64,000 bases of DNA from Xanthocytophaga agilis. GTDB lineage: Bacteria; Bacteroidota; Bacteroidia; Cytophagales; 172606-1. Under the pieces are notes generated by a model. It was not told the DNA's origin, did not search any database, and saw only the letters and a program-made list of their open reading frames with translations. This document shows, piece by piece, positions 53,931-63,046 of this stretch. The stretch covers positions 248,001 through 312,000 of the forward strand of contig NZ_JASJOU010000006.1 in NCBI RefSeq assembly GCF_030068605.1, given 5' to 3'. The translations under genes were made by a program, and so were the position numbers. Each line of letters opens with the position of its first letter. The stretch's first letter is position 1.

Positions 53931-54692
53931 ATGCATGCATTTTTGGCCCAGGTATCAACGTATAAAGAAAAATTAACTAACGACGGTTTTTTGGTGATAG
54001 AAGATATCTATCAGCCTCAGGAAGTTGAACAATTAATCAACTATCTGGAAACGAGTACAGGTGAAGGGCCAAATTTCCGGAAAACGGATGATTTGTTTGC
54101 CATCCGTAACTTCCTGCATGAAGTGCCTCATGTTAATTCGCTACTGTGGACAGATACCCTGCGCCAGGTAATTGAGCAATTGTTTGGGCCAGATTATTTC
54201 TGTATAAAATCTATCTTCTTTGACAAGCCTCCTCTATCCAACTGGATGGTTGCCTGGCATCAGGACCTGATGATATCTGTAGATAAGCGTAAAGAAATAG
54301 CTGGTTTTAGTCCCTGGATCAACAAACACGAAGCATTCAATGTACAGCCTCCTGTGCAGATGCTGGAAAATATCTATACTATTCGGCTACATCTGGATGA
54401 TTGTGATGAAACCAATGGAGCACTAAAGGTAATTGCAGGTTCACACACAACTGGTGTACTTTCTTCAGAACAGTTACTACATCAGACAAAGAAACAAAAA
54501 GAAGATGTATGTTGTGTAAAAAAAGGTGGGATTATGATTATGAAACCACTTTTGTTACATTCATCCTCTAAAAGTACTTCCTCCCGCAACAGGCGGGTTA
54601 TCCATCTGGAGTTTGCTAACCAGCAACTGCCTGACGATCTGAACTGGAAAGAATATATTAATCAGCAAAACAACTACTCTACTGTACTATAG
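53931..54692 (+). CDS. Phytanoyl-CoA dioxygenase family protein
   Basis: About 253 residues from ATG 53931 (MHAFLAQVSTYKEKLTNDGFLVIEDIYQPQEVEQLI). Fe(II)/2-oxoglutarate oxygenase fold: the HxD pair is in AWHQDLMISV near residue 113, the distal His lies in PLLLHSSSKS and the 2OG-binding Arg in SRNRRVIHLEF. The double-stranded beta-helix region TIRLHLDDCDETNGALKVIAGSH is typical. The hydroxylated substrate is not predictable from context. The upstream SRPBCC gene may be cotranscribed. Confidence 0.88.
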   Translation: MHAFLAQVSTYKEKLTNDGFLVIEDIYQPQEVEQLINYLETSTGEGPNFRKTDDLFAIRNFLHEVPHVNSLLWTDTLRQVIEQLFGPDYFCIKSIFFDKPPLSNWMVAWHQDLMISVDKRKEIAGFSPWINKHEAFNVQPPVQMLENIYTIRLHLDDCDETNGALKVIAGSHTTGVLSSEQLLHQTKKQKEDVCCVKKGGIMIMKPLLLHSSSKSTSSRNRRVIHLEFANQQLPDDLNWKEYINQQNNYSTVL

Positions 54693-54746
54693 GAATGGGC
54701 TACGTATGACCCTTTCATTGACACACTAAAACAACCTAACTAACTC

Positions 54747-55997
54747 ATGAAACTAAATATTACGTGGCGGATCGTTATTGGTATGGTGCTGGGCATCGTA
54801 ACGGGTTATTTTATTCACGAAAACTATATTTTTTCACCTGAGGCAGGAGCCAACTTTGCCTTATTAAGCAAAGTATTTCTCCGGCTGATCAAAATGATTA
54901 TTGGACCGTTAGTCTTCTCTATGCTGGTAGTAGGAATCGCTAAACTAGGAGATTTCACACAGGTAGGGCGAATTGGTGCAAAAACACTGGGCTATTTTTA
55001 TCTGGCTACGATCCTGTCACTAATTGTAGGTCTGCTGGTGGTAAATGTGATGAAGCCCGGTGAAGTGATGGATCTGAAATTACCCGAACAAGGAACAGAT
55101 ACAGGTATTGAAGCAAAAAAGCTGACCTTACAGGGATTTCTGGAGCATGTATTCCCCCAAAGTTTTGCTGAAGCACTGGCTACCAATGAAATTCTTCAGA
55201 TTGTTGTTTTCTCTATCTTTTTTGGAATTGCAGTAGGAGCTATCGGAGAGAAAGGCAAAATTCTGATCAAGGCACTGGATGCTGTGTCACATGTGATGTT
55301 TAAGATTGTAGGATATGTAATGCAGTTTGCTCCTTTTGGTGTGTTTGGAGCTATTACGGCTGTTGTAGCCCGTGAGGGATTAGGTATTTTTGTGGGATAT
55401 GCGTATTTGATTTTTAGTTTCTTCCTTGGTTTATTCTTTTTCATTTTTATAGTACTTTGGGTTATCTGTGTCATTGCCAAAGTTCCATTCCTTCCATTGA
55501 TGAGAGTGATCCGGGAAGCACTACTACTCTCGTTTAGTACTGCCAGTTCAGAAGCTTCCATGCCTCAAACTATTGAGGCATTGGAGAAATTTGGCTGTCC
55601 TCCTCGTATCATCAGCTTTGTGTTGCCATTAGGTTATTCATTTAACCTGGACGGCTCTATGTTATATATGACCTTTGCCACAGCATTTATCGCCCAGGCA
55701 TATCACATGCCATTAACGTTGACACAGCAGATTACCATGATGCTAACTCTGTTAGTTACTTCCAAAGGTATTGCCGGTGTACCCAGAGCATCGCTGGTAA
55801 TTATAGCAGGAACTATGTCGTTATTCAATCTGCCTGGCGAAGGATTAGCCTTATTACTAGGTATCGATCAGATACTGGATATGGGTCGTTCAGCTACTTC
55901 TGTAGCAGGTAATGCCGTGGCAACGTGTGTGGTAAGTCGATGGGAAGGAGAAGCAGATTTTAGTAATAAGCTGAGTCTGGATAAGGAGAAGGTGTAA
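54747..55997 (+). CDS. Dicarboxylate/amino acid:cation symporter (DAACS)
   Basis: 416 residues, eight-helix GltPh-like carrier. Motifs: the HP1 serine-rich tip SFSTASSEASMPQT, TM7 with GYSFNLDGSMLYM (NMDGT-like Na+ motif), HP2 TSKGIAGVPRASLVII, and TM8 with DMGRSATSVAGNAVATCVV (the Asp/Arg/Asn substrate site). Likely imports glutamate, aspartate or C4-dicarboxylates with Na+ or H+. A strong shared terminator follows. Confidence 0.94.
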   Translation: MKLNITWRIVIGMVLGIVTGYFIHENYIFSPEAGANFALLSKVFLRLIKMIIGPLVFSMLVVGIAKLGDFTQVGRIGAKTLGYFYLATILSLIVGLLVVNVMKPGEVMDLKLPEQGTDTGIEAKKLTLQGFLEHVFPQSFAEALATNEILQIVVFSIFFGIAVGAIGEKGKILIKALDAVSHVMFKIVGYVMQFAPFGVFGAITAVVAREGLGIFVGYAYLIFSFFLGLFFFIFIVLWVICVIAKVPFLPLMRVIREALLLSFSTASSEASMPQTIEALEKFGCPPRIISFVLPLGYSFNLDGSMLYMTFATAFIAQAYHMPLTLTQQITMMLTLLVTSKGIAGVPRASLVIIAGTMSLFNLPGEGLALLLGIDQILDMGRSATSVAGNAVATCVVSRWEGEADFSNKLSLDKEKV

Positions 55998-56014
55998 TTA
56001 GCTACTAAATTTTT

Positions 56015-56067
56015 ATAAGACATTGTGCTTGAAATACCCGTTTCAACCACAATGTCTTATTTTTTTG
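56015..56067. terminator. Bidirectional terminator after the symporter
   Basis: ATAAGACATTGTG pairs with CACAATGTCTTAT; TTGAAA and TTTCAA pair inside as well; a seven-T run follows on the plus strand. Confidence 0.9.
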
Positions 56068-56092
56068 AAAGGGATATGTAAGCTGAAAATTC

Positions 56093-56494
56093 TTACCTAC
56101 TTACAACACTCACATTTCCTTTTGTAAGAGCATCTATATCCCCTACAGCCACTACCCGAATCTTCTGATTCTGAAAACAATTGGTAGATAGATCATCTGC
56201 AATCTTTTGCAGAATGGATTTTTTCTTTTGAGGATCAAACGAGGTATTTAGTTCAATCAGGACTGAATACTCAGATACTTCTTCTGGATGCTTATGTATT
56301 TTGAAGTTTGTTTTTAATTCGGGATATGCTTTTGGAAGGTATTCAAGCATTTGAGAAGCTATAGGTTGTGTTCCTTCTTCTTCGTAATAACATATAGTAT
56401 ATTGGTTGCGATTTATACAGGTATCAGACAAGTCACCACAACTTGCCAATAAGAGAATACAGGATAGGAAATACCAAAGTAAAACGTTTCGCAT
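56093..56494 (-). CDS. Small hypothetical lipoprotein
   Basis: About 133 residues from ATG 56494 (MRNVLLWYFLSCILLLASC). The lipobox LASC places the mature Cys near residue 19. The remaining 115 residues show an alternating pattern (ENYSVLIELNTS-like strand, helix KKKSILQKIADDLS, then strand KIRVVAVGDI), suggesting a small alpha/beta fold. No family recognised. It diverges from the phosphatase-like gene. Confidence 0.65.
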   Translation of the reverse strand: MRNVLLWYFLSCILLLASCGDLSDTCINRNQYTICYYEEEGTQPIASQMLEYLPKAYPELKTNFKIHKHPEEVSEYSVLIELNTSFDPQKKKSILQKIADDLSTNCFQNQKIRVVAVGDIDALTKGNVSVVSR

Positions 56495-56532
56495 ATACAC
56501 AAGTAACTAATTTTTCATATCTATCCCAACCC

Positions 56533-56880
56533 ATGAATATCCTCTTTCTTTGCACTGCCAATAAAAATCGTTCGCGAACGGCTGAGGATTATTTTCGGGA
56601 GCATTACCCACAACATCAGTTTCGTTCTGCCGGACTCAGCCAGCGTTTGTGTGAAAAAGAAGGAACTACACTGGTAACAGAACAAATGCTGGAATGGGCT
56701 GATAGAATATTTGTTATGGAAGAATATCATCAGGATCGTATTCAACAATATACCGGAACACTGTACCTACATAAGATTAACGTGCTTGGGATAGAAGATA
56801 TTTACACTTACATGCAGGCTGAGCTAGTCACTCTTATTATAAACAAAGTGCAACAAGTAGAAGGGACATTGCTTAGATGA
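56533..56880 (+). CDS. Low-molecular-weight phosphatase-like protein
   Basis: About 115 residues from ATG 56533 (MNILFLCTANKNRSRTAEDYF). The N-terminal CTANKNRSR fits the CX5R(S/T) phosphate loop, and WADRIFVMEEYH resembles the arsenate-reductase/LMW-PTP core. It is shorter than typical LMW-PTPs (about 150) and lacks a clear DP motif near the C-terminus, so it may be an atypical or inactive member. Known relatives are labelled protein-tyrosine-phosphatase-like in Bacteroidota genomes. Confidence 0.75.
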   Translation: MNILFLCTANKNRSRTAEDYFREHYPQHQFRSAGLSQRLCEKEGTTLVTEQMLEWADRIFVMEEYHQDRIQQYTGTLYLHKINVLGIEDIYTYMQAELVTLIINKVQQVEGTLLR

Positions 56881-57014
56881 AGTTGAATTGCAAATAGTAA
56901 TCATTAACCAAATCTTAATCACAAAATCCTTGTCTTTTTGCATTTATCTGTTTTCTTTGCTTATAGCGCTGTAGTATAAGCCTGTCAATGTATAACATAT
57001 CCACACGTACCATT

Positions 57015-57287
57015 ATGAAAATCGACGAAATTGTAAACGAAATAGCTTCTAAAGTTGGTATTTCTCACGCACAGGCACAATCTGCCTTTTTAGCATCTGT
57101 AGAATATATCAAAGGGAAACTACCTGATTCTGTAGGTTCTCAGGTGACAGGCTTGCTGGAAGGCAAAGAATTTGATGCAAGTGCTATTATAAAAGAACAA
57201 GCTCAGGAGAAATTTGAAGAGCTGAAGCATGATGCTACAGAAGCTTTTGAAAACCTGAAAGAAAAAGGAAAAAACTTCTTTAGTTAA
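57015..57287 (+). CDS. Small helical hypothetical protein
   Basis: About 90 residues from ATG 57015 (MKIDEIVNEIASKVGISHAQAQSAF). Mostly amphipathic helix. The start resembles DUF2267/YtxH-like or stress-associated small proteins; the C-terminus is a charged helix (EKFEELKHDATEAFENLKEKG) of the type found in LEA-like or membrane-surface proteins. No clear family. Its own terminator follows. Confidence 0.65.
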   Translation: MKIDEIVNEIASKVGISHAQAQSAFLASVEYIKGKLPDSVGSQVTGLLEGKEFDASAIIKEQAQEKFEELKHDATEAFENLKEKGKNFFS

Positions 57288-57296
57288 TTGTAAAAG

Positions 57297-57334
57297 GTAT
57301 CAGAGACAGGAAAATACATTTCTGTCTCTGATAC
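57297..57334. terminator. Terminator hairpin, 13-bp stem
   Basis: GTATCAGAGACAG pairs with CTGTCTCTGATAC. Lies between the convergent small-protein gene and the kinase; T-runs are weak. Confidence 0.7.
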
Positions 57335-57342
57335 ATATAAGA

Positions 57343-58335
57343 TCAGTTTTTGATCTGAATACTATTCTCGATTGCCTCTTCCAGTAATTTTTGCTTGTCA
57401 ACAGGCACTACTCCTGCATATTCACATACAAGTCCCCCTCCCAGGTTAGATAACTCCGCTATTACCAAAGGAGGTAATTTCAGTGCCAGGCATAAAGCTG
57501 CAATACTCACTACAGTATCGCCTGCTCCTGAAACATCCGAAATCTGTCGTATATGGGCTGGAATATGATGCTTCTCTCCATCCAGATCAATAAATACCCC
57601 TCTCTCTGAAAGAGTAAGTAATACTCCTTCGAGTTGAAGATGTTGTTTTAACTGATCCAAAGCTCCTTCCAGTTCATTGCGATGTGCTACATTGAAGTCT
57701 ATCTTCAATCCTTCCCGTAATTCTTTCAGATTGGGTTTAAAAAGAGTCGCATGTTTATAGTGCAGGAAGTTACGTTTCTTGGGATCTACAATGATAGGAA
57801 TTTCCAGTTTACGAGCTGCTTCTGTAATTTCCTGAATCAAGACTTCATCCAGAACACCTTTATCATAGTCCTCAAAAATAACCACATCGGAATCAGGTAG
57901 CAGATCGAGTATTTTTTTGGTTAGGTCTGCTTTTTCCGGAGCCAGAAGAAGATTCTCCATCTCAGAATCAATGCGTAGCATCTGCTGAGAACCAGAGATA
58001 ATACGGTGTTTAATAGTCGTAATACGACTGGCGCTTGCTACAATGCCTTCACGTGTCAAATTGCTTTCGTCAAGCAGTTGTAAGAAGTCCTGCCCATCCG
58101 GATCAGCTCCAATTACTGCACAAAGGATGGGTTCTGCTCCCAGTGACTTTACGTTTAAGGCTACATTGGCAGCGCCTCCCAGACGTTTTTCACGTTTCTT
58201 GACACTTACAATAGGTACAGGTGCTTCTGGCGAAATGCGGTCTACCTTACCCCACAGATACGAATCAACCATTACATCACCAATAATCAATACACGTAAA
58301 TTATTAAACGCCTCAAATATCTCAGAAAGATTCAT
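57343..58335 (-). CDS. D-glycero-beta-D-manno-heptose-7-phosphate kinase (RfaE1 type)
   Basis: 330 residues, PfkB/ribokinase fold. Phosphorylates heptose-7-phosphate at C1 for ADP-heptose used in LPS. N-terminal motif GDVMVDSYLWGKVDRISPEAPVPIV, GGAANVALNV, and the C-terminal anion-hole/catalytic motif DVSGAGDTVVS near residue 265 are intact. It lacks the fused cytidylyltransferase domain of E. coli HldE, as is normal in Bacteroidota with split RfaE. General PfkB sugar kinases are the alternative, but the SPEAPVPIV signature favours RfaE1. Confidence 0.88.
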   Translation of the reverse strand: MNLSEIFEAFNNLRVLIIGDVMVDSYLWGKVDRISPEAPVPIVSVKKREKRLGGAANVALNVKSLGAEPILCAVIGADPDGQDFLQLLDESNLTREGIVASASRITTIKHRIISGSQQMLRIDSEMENLLLAPEKADLTKKILDLLPDSDVVIFEDYDKGVLDEVLIQEITEAARKLEIPIIVDPKKRNFLHYKHATLFKPNLKELREGLKIDFNVAHRNELEGALDQLKQHLQLEGVLLTLSERGVFIDLDGEKHHIPAHIRQISDVSGAGDTVVSIAALCLALKLPPLVIAELSNLGGGLVCEYAGVVPVDKQKLLEEAIENSIQIKN

Positions 58336-58513
58336 GTTTCAATCAGCAATAAAAAAGATCAGGTAAAAGAATTGGCAAAAAAACAAAAACCCTAACAGAC
58401 TTCCGAATGCTTTTATGTATTTGCTTTGAATGCAGAGGTAGTAATGGAAGCTTGTTAAAGGGAATATTGTGTAAAACGTTTGATCTTAAAAAATATGCTT
58501 ATGACAGGACTTT

Positions 58514-58738
58514 TTATTTGCTTATAATAGTAGCAAGATACAGATCTTCAACCTTTTTGCGTGCCCAGGGTGTTTTGCGCAAAAAAGTGAGGCTAGACTT
58601 AATACTTGGGTCATACATGAAACACCGGATCTCAATACGGTCGCCAAGTCCATCCCATCCATAGTAATCAACCAGATAGTTCAGAATCATTTCAAGGGTT
58701 TTGCCATGTAGAGGGTTATTGGGTTGTTCCTGACTCAT
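58514..58738 (-). CDS. VF530 family small DNA-binding protein
   Basis: 74 residues. The sequence from [28 protein letters not shown] through [26 protein letters not shown] is diagnostic of the VF530 (DUF2132) family, whose members have a small helical fold described as DNA-binding. Role unknown. The gene is flanked by the aminotransferase terminator and the heptose kinase. Confidence 0.9.
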   Translation of the reverse strand: MSQEQPNNPLHGKTLEMILNYLVDYYGWDGLGDRIEIRCFMYDPSIKSSLTFLRKTPWARKKVEDLYLATIISK

Positions 58739-58752
58739 AGGAAAAGAAAGTA

Positions 58753-58779
58753 AAAAACCCTTGTATGAAACAAGGGTTT
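58753..58779 (-). terminator. Terminator of the aminotransferase gene
   Basis: AAACCCTTG pairs with CAAGGGTTT; read on the minus strand a T-run follows. Confidence 0.85.
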
Positions 58780-58809
58780 GTATTTATAAAGTTGACTATA
58801 CTTAGAATA

Positions 58810-60024
58810 TTATTTCAGATTGCCAAGTGCTGTCTTGATACGGCTGATCGCTTCAGTCAGATTTTCATCTGAAGCTGCTGTTGACAGTCGAATACAGTTA
58901 GGAGCACCAAATGCTGCACCAGATACAGTAGCTACATGGCCTACATTTAGTAGGTACATTGCCAGATCATCCGCATTTTTGATCACATTAGTGCCATCTG
59001 ATTTACCAAAGTAAGAACTCATATCAGGGAATGCGTAGAAAGCACCCTGAGGAACAGAGATCTTCAAACCTGGAATTTCGCGTAGCCCGGCAATTACCAG
59101 ATCTCTACGACGGCGATAAGCCTCTGCCATTTTACGAGTATCATCCAGAGGTCCTGTCAGTGCAGCAACAGCTGCTTTCTGAGTAATAGAGCAAGTTCCG
59201 GAAGTTACCTGACCCTGGATTTTGTCACAGGCATCTGCAATCCATTTAGCTGCAGCAATATATCCCAGACGCCATCCTGTCATAGCATACCCTTTTGAGC
59301 AACCGTTTACAGTAATAACGCGGTCTTTGATAGATGGGATAGAACCAATGCTGAAGTTTTTGCCTTCAAATACAATATATTCATAAATCTCGTCAGCCAT
59401 GACGAAAATATTTTCATGACGTTCTACTACCTGTCCGATCTTGCGAAGTTCTTCTTCTGTAAATACAGATCCTGTTGGATTACAAGGCGAAGAGAACATA
59501 ACAAGTTTGGTACGAGGAGTAATAGCTGCTTCAAACTCTTCAGCAGTAACTTTAAAATCGTTTTCCAGAGAACCAGTTACCAATACAGGTACACCTTCTG
59601 CCAACACCACCATCTCACTATAACTTACCCAGTAAGGAGAGAAAATAATTACTTCATCACCTGGATTTAGCAACGCCAGCAATACATTGGTTAATGACTG
59701 TTTTGCTCCAGTAGATACTACAATGTTTTCAGGTTTCCAATCCAGGTTGTTGTCTCTACGTAGTTTTTCTGCAATAGCAGAACGCAGATCAGCAATACCA
59801 GATACAGGAGTATATTGTGTGAAATTATCATCAATAGCTTTCTTGGCAGCGTCCTTTATATGTTGAGGGGTAGGAAAGTCGGGCTCGCCAATGCTTAGGC
59901 TAATTACCTTAACACCTTGAGCAGCTAATTCACGGGCTTTTTTCGTCATTGCCAGTGTGGCAGATTCTGCCATGGCATTTACGCGGTCTGAAAGAACGGA
60001 TACTGGGTCCAGTACTGCTGACAT
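58810..60024 (-). CDS. Class I/II pyridoxal-phosphate aminotransferase (aspartate type)
   Basis: 404 residues. Fold type I aminotransferase with LSIGEPDFPTPQHIKDAA at residue 43, the PLP-phosphate segment STGAKQSL, SPCNPTGSVF, and the Schiff-base Lys in NGCSKGYAMTGWRLGYI near 238. The sequence is closest to the AspC/subgroup-I-gamma enzymes of Bacteroidota and probably uses aspartate and 2-oxoglutarate. The N-terminal 15 residues (MSAVLDPVSVLSDRVNAM) are an extension. Monocistronic. Confidence 0.92.
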   Translation of the reverse strand: MSAVLDPVSVLSDRVNAMAESATLAMTKKARELAAQGVKVISLSIGEPDFPTPQHIKDAAKKAIDDNFTQYTPVSGIADLRSAIAEKLRRDNNLDWKPENIVVSTGAKQSLTNVLLALLNPGDEVIIFSPYWVSYSEMVVLAEGVPVLVTGSLENDFKVTAEEFEAAITPRTKLVMFSSPCNPTGSVFTEEELRKIGQVVERHENIFVMADEIYEYIVFEGKNFSIGSIPSIKDRVITVNGCSKGYAMTGWRLGYIAAAKWIADACDKIQGQVTSGTCSITQKAAVAALTGPLDDTRKMAEAYRRRRDLVIAGLREIPGLKISVPQGAFYAFPDMSSYFGKSDGTNVIKNADDLAMYLLNVGHVATVSGAAFGAPNCIRLSTAASDENLTEAISRIKTALGNLK

Positions 60025-60259
60025 GATTTGGTTTGAGGTTAAATTACTAAAATATAATTTGGAGGATTAATGGCTAAATAAGATATTATTTTAACCGGGT
60101 AAAAATACGCATTTTTACACACAGTTACTAATTATTTTGTCCCTTTCGCGTATAGGACACTTATACGACAATTACTTATTTTCCTGAGAGAGTTTAGAAA
60201 AGAATATATACTTTTACCCCGTTGTTTATTTTAACGCAAAACAAATCCCTAAAAATCGT

Positions 60260-61108
60260 ATGAGAAAACTAGTATTCAGCACACTTATTTGCTGTTGGAT
60301 CGCTTTTACTTCTATCCAGGCTCAGATTGCTACGCCGCAACCAAGTCCAGGTGCTTCTGTTTCACAGAGAGTAGGCCTCGTAGACGTAAAAGTAGATTAT
60401 TCCCGTCCAAGTCTGAGAGGTCGTAAATTGTTTGGTGAAGTTCGTGAATATGGAAAAATATGGCGTACAGGCGCTAACCAGGCAACTAAGATTACCTTTA
60501 GTGATGATGTGATGTTGAATGGAAGTAAAGTACCTGCAGGTGAGTATGCTTTGTTATCTATTCCAAATGCTAAGGAATGGACTATCATTTTGAGTAAAGA
60601 TCTGAAAACAACAGAACAAAGCTACAAGCAGGAAAACGATGTAGTGCGTTTTACTGCAAAACCTGTATCACTTCCTGCCAAAGTTGAAACATTTACTATT
60701 GATTTTTCGGATCTGACTACTAATGGTGGTAATCTGAATATCTGTTGGGAGAATGTTAAAACCTCAATAAAGATTGAGACAGATGTAGACAAAAAAGTTA
60801 TGGCTCAAATCAAAGAGAAGGTAATTGATAATCCTACTCCTGCTGCTGGTGATCTATTTGCTGCCGCTGTATATTATCTGGATAACAACCGTGATTTACC
60901 ACAGGCTCTTACCTGGATGAACAAAGCCACTGAGACTAACCCTCAGTTCTGGCAATTATACCAGAAAGCGAAATTGCAGGCTAAGCTAAAAGATTACAAA
61001 GGTGCAACTGAGAGTGCCAAGAAATCTATAGAGTTAGCTAAAGCTGCCAGCAATACCGACTATGTGAAAATGAATGAGAAGCTATTAGCTGAAATGCCTA
61101 AAAAATAA
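60260..61108 (+). CDS. Secreted DUF2911 protein
   Basis: 282 residues with signal peptide MRKLVFSTLICCWIAFTSIQAQ. DUF2911 domain (about 25-180): VDYSRPSLRGRKLFG and EYGKIWRTGANQATKITFSDDV are family hallmarks. The C-terminal 90 residues look like two or three TPR helices (ALTWMNKATETNPQFWQLYQKAKLQAKLKD, GATESAKKSIELAKAA). Role unknown; probably periplasmic. A strong terminator follows. Confidence 0.9.
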   Translation: MRKLVFSTLICCWIAFTSIQAQIATPQPSPGASVSQRVGLVDVKVDYSRPSLRGRKLFGEVREYGKIWRTGANQATKITFSDDVMLNGSKVPAGEYALLSIPNAKEWTIILSKDLKTTEQSYKQENDVVRFTAKPVSLPAKVETFTIDFSDLTTNGGNLNICWENVKTSIKIETDVDKKVMAQIKEKVIDNPTPAAGDLFAAAVYYLDNNRDLPQALTWMNKATETNPQFWQLYQKAKLQAKLKDYKGATESAKKSIELAKAASNTDYVKMNEKLLAEMPKK

Positions 61109-61130
61109 GTTCATAGAATGTAGGAATGAT

Positions 61131-61169
61131 AAACGCCTGTAGAAATAACATCTGCAGGCGTTTGTTTTT
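61131..61169 (+). terminator. Terminator of the DUF2911 gene
   Basis: AAACGCCTG pairs with CAGGCGTTT, followed by GTTTTTG. Confidence 0.85.
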
Positions 61170-61364
61170 GTAAATGATCAATCCTCTGTACATCATCTTA
61201 TTGTGTTTAGAGGTTAGTAAAGAAAGGAGATATTTATTGAAAGAGATTATAATTTGGATTAATTTTTGTGACAAGAAGTAAAAGTTTTCCTTAAAATGTT
61301 CTAATTTTCGCAACAATCTGTCAATTTACATTTTGTTTAAACCCTCTTTTTTATAGTAATTGTT

Positions 61365-62156
61365 ATGCAAAAAAACACACTTACGTTCATTGCCATAAGT
61401 TTGCTTTTGGGATCAGCAGCTATTGCACAAGCTCCTTCACAGGAAAAGGCGCAAATGAAGCCGGAAATGACCGAATCCTGGGAACCCGAAGTGAAAGTAA
61501 CTACTCCTGGTGCCAATAGCAGTGCTCCTTCTGATGCTATTGTTTTGTTTGATGGAAAAAATCTGGATCAGTGGGCTTCTACCAATGATCCGCAAACTCC
61601 TGCACAATGGACAGTTGCCAATGGAGTGTTTACTGTTAAGAAAGGAACTGGTAACATACAGACCAAAGAATCGTTTTTAGATTATCAACTACATATCGAA
61701 TGGCGTATCCCTGAGAAAATTACTGGTACAGGACAGGGAAGAGGAAACAGCGGATTATTCCTGGCATCTATCGGAAAAGGCGATGCAGGCTATGAGTTAC
61801 AGATTGTAGATTCTTATAACAATCGTACCTATGCCAACGGACAAGCCGGAAGTATTTACAAGCAGACTCGTCCTTTAATAAATGCTATGCGTAAACCGGG
61901 CGAGTGGAACGTGTATGACGTCATATTTACAGCTCCGCGTTTTAAAGAAGATGGTTCTTTATTTTCACCTGCCCGGGTAACCGTATTGCACAATGGTGTT
62001 TTAATTCAAAACAATACCGAGCTGCGAGGCCCTACCCAATACATTGGCCTGGCAGAATATAAAACAGCACATGGCAAATCTCCAATTAAACTGCAAGACC
62101 ATGGAGATCCTAGTGAGCCTATCAGCTTCAGAAACATCTGGATTCGTCCTTTATAA
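61365..62156 (+). CDS. DUF1080 (3-keto-disaccharide hydrolase type) secreted protein
   Basis: 263 residues with signal peptide ending IAQA near residue 22. The DUF1080 lectin-like jelly roll is shown by IVLFDGKNLDQWAS, GTGNIQTKESFLDYQLHIEWRIP, GNSGLFLASIGKGDAGYELQIVDSYNNRTYANGQAGSIY and the ending SEPISFRNIWIRPL. Members were recently tied to 3-keto-glycoside hydrolysis; others are of unknown function. Single gene with its own terminator. Confidence 0.9.
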   Translation: MQKNTLTFIAISLLLGSAAIAQAPSQEKAQMKPEMTESWEPEVKVTTPGANSSAPSDAIVLFDGKNLDQWASTNDPQTPAQWTVANGVFTVKKGTGNIQTKESFLDYQLHIEWRIPEKITGTGQGRGNSGLFLASIGKGDAGYELQIVDSYNNRTYANGQAGSIYKQTRPLINAMRKPGEWNVYDVIFTAPRFKEDGSLFSPARVTVLHNGVLIQNNTELRGPTQYIGLAEYKTAHGKSPIKLQDHGDPSEPISFRNIWIRPL

Positions 62157-62185
62157 GAAATAAAATTTAACCAGAGAAAATGCTA

Positions 62186-62217
62186 TAGCCAGAGCCAAAA
62201 CTCTGGCTATTTTCTTT
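62186..62217 (+). terminator. Terminator of the DUF1080 gene
   Basis: TAGCCAGAG pairs with CTCTGGCTA, followed by TTTTCTTTT. Confidence 0.85.
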
Positions 62218-62329
62218 TATTTATTACATTTGGCAGTAATTTTTTCTTTATAAACTATAACTTTTCATCTTTGTTCTTTCGTATAAGTAGTAATAAACTA
62301 AGCATGGCCAAATCTGAAAAGTACGCATC

Positions 62330-62950
62330 ATGAAAAATCTGAAAAAATCAATCATTCTGTCTTTATGCATTCTTCAAGGTATTCTATTCTCAGCACAAGC
62401 TCAGAATAGTCTTAATAGTCAGTATCAGCAACTTAAAGAAGGGTCTAATAACTATCAGGATTTCAAGGTTATTAAACAAACATCGTTGGATGCATTCTGG
62501 AGCAAGGTGCAGGATTCTGTAAATGTAACCAAGAAAAAGTTGAAGGCTTCAACAGACGAAATTCAGGCACTAAAGACGCAGGTAGCGCAACTGGAACAAC
62601 AGGTAAAGGCTAAAGAAGATCAGATGCAAAAAAATGATGAGGCTAGTCAACAAGTACCTGTATTGGGAATAAATGTAGATAAGAACGGATATGTAATGTT
62701 TAGCTATATAGTGTATGTTGCTCTTCTTGCTGTACTAGCATTCTTTTTCTTTCAGTATAAAAATAGTAATCAGATAACTGTAAGTATACGAAAAGACTTT
62801 GAAGAAGCTCGTGACCAGGTAGATGAATACAAGAAAAAACTTCTGGAAATACAGACTGCTCTAGGTCGGGAACTTCAGACTGAACGGAATCGCGTGGATG
62901 AAATGAAACAGGAGATTTCTAAATTACGTAACCAGACAGCTGCGAAATAA
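62330..62950 (+). CDS. Coiled-coil membrane protein
   Basis: 206 residues. Signal peptide (MKNLKKSIILSLCILQGILFSAQAQ), a periplasmic coiled coil (about 60-105, KLKASTDEIQALKTQVAQLEQQVKAKEDQ), one membrane helix (VMFSYIVYVALLAVLAFFFF, about 123-142), then a cytoplasmic coiled coil (EEARDQVDEYKKKLLEIQ to the end). Proteins with this exact layout are often mislabelled tRNA (guanine-N1)-methyltransferase in Bacteroidota; nothing here supports a methyltransferase. A linker or sensor across the membrane is more likely. Confidence 0.8.
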   Translation: MKNLKKSIILSLCILQGILFSAQAQNSLNSQYQQLKEGSNNYQDFKVIKQTSLDAFWSKVQDSVNVTKKKLKASTDEIQALKTQVAQLEQQVKAKEDQMQKNDEASQQVPVLGINVDKNGYVMFSYIVYVALLAVLAFFFFQYKNSNQITVSIRKDFEEARDQVDEYKKKLLEIQTALGRELQTERNRVDEMKQEISKLRNQTAAK

Positions 62951-62978
62951 AAGCTTTTATTACATGCTCCAAGCAGTA

Positions 62979-63038
62979 ATTCATCTCTAAAAAGAAAGCC
63001 CTCAACAAATGTTGAGGGCTTTCTTTTTAGAGATGAAT
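62979..63038. terminator. Bidirectional terminator with 29-bp perfect stem
   Basis: Arms 62979-63007 and 63010-63038 are perfectly complementary, leaving a two-base centre. The core AAAGCCCTCAACA is flanked by AAAAAG and its complement, giving T-runs in both directions. It separates the coiled-coil gene from the convergent purF. Confidence 0.93.
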
Positions 63039-63046
63039 TTATGTGA

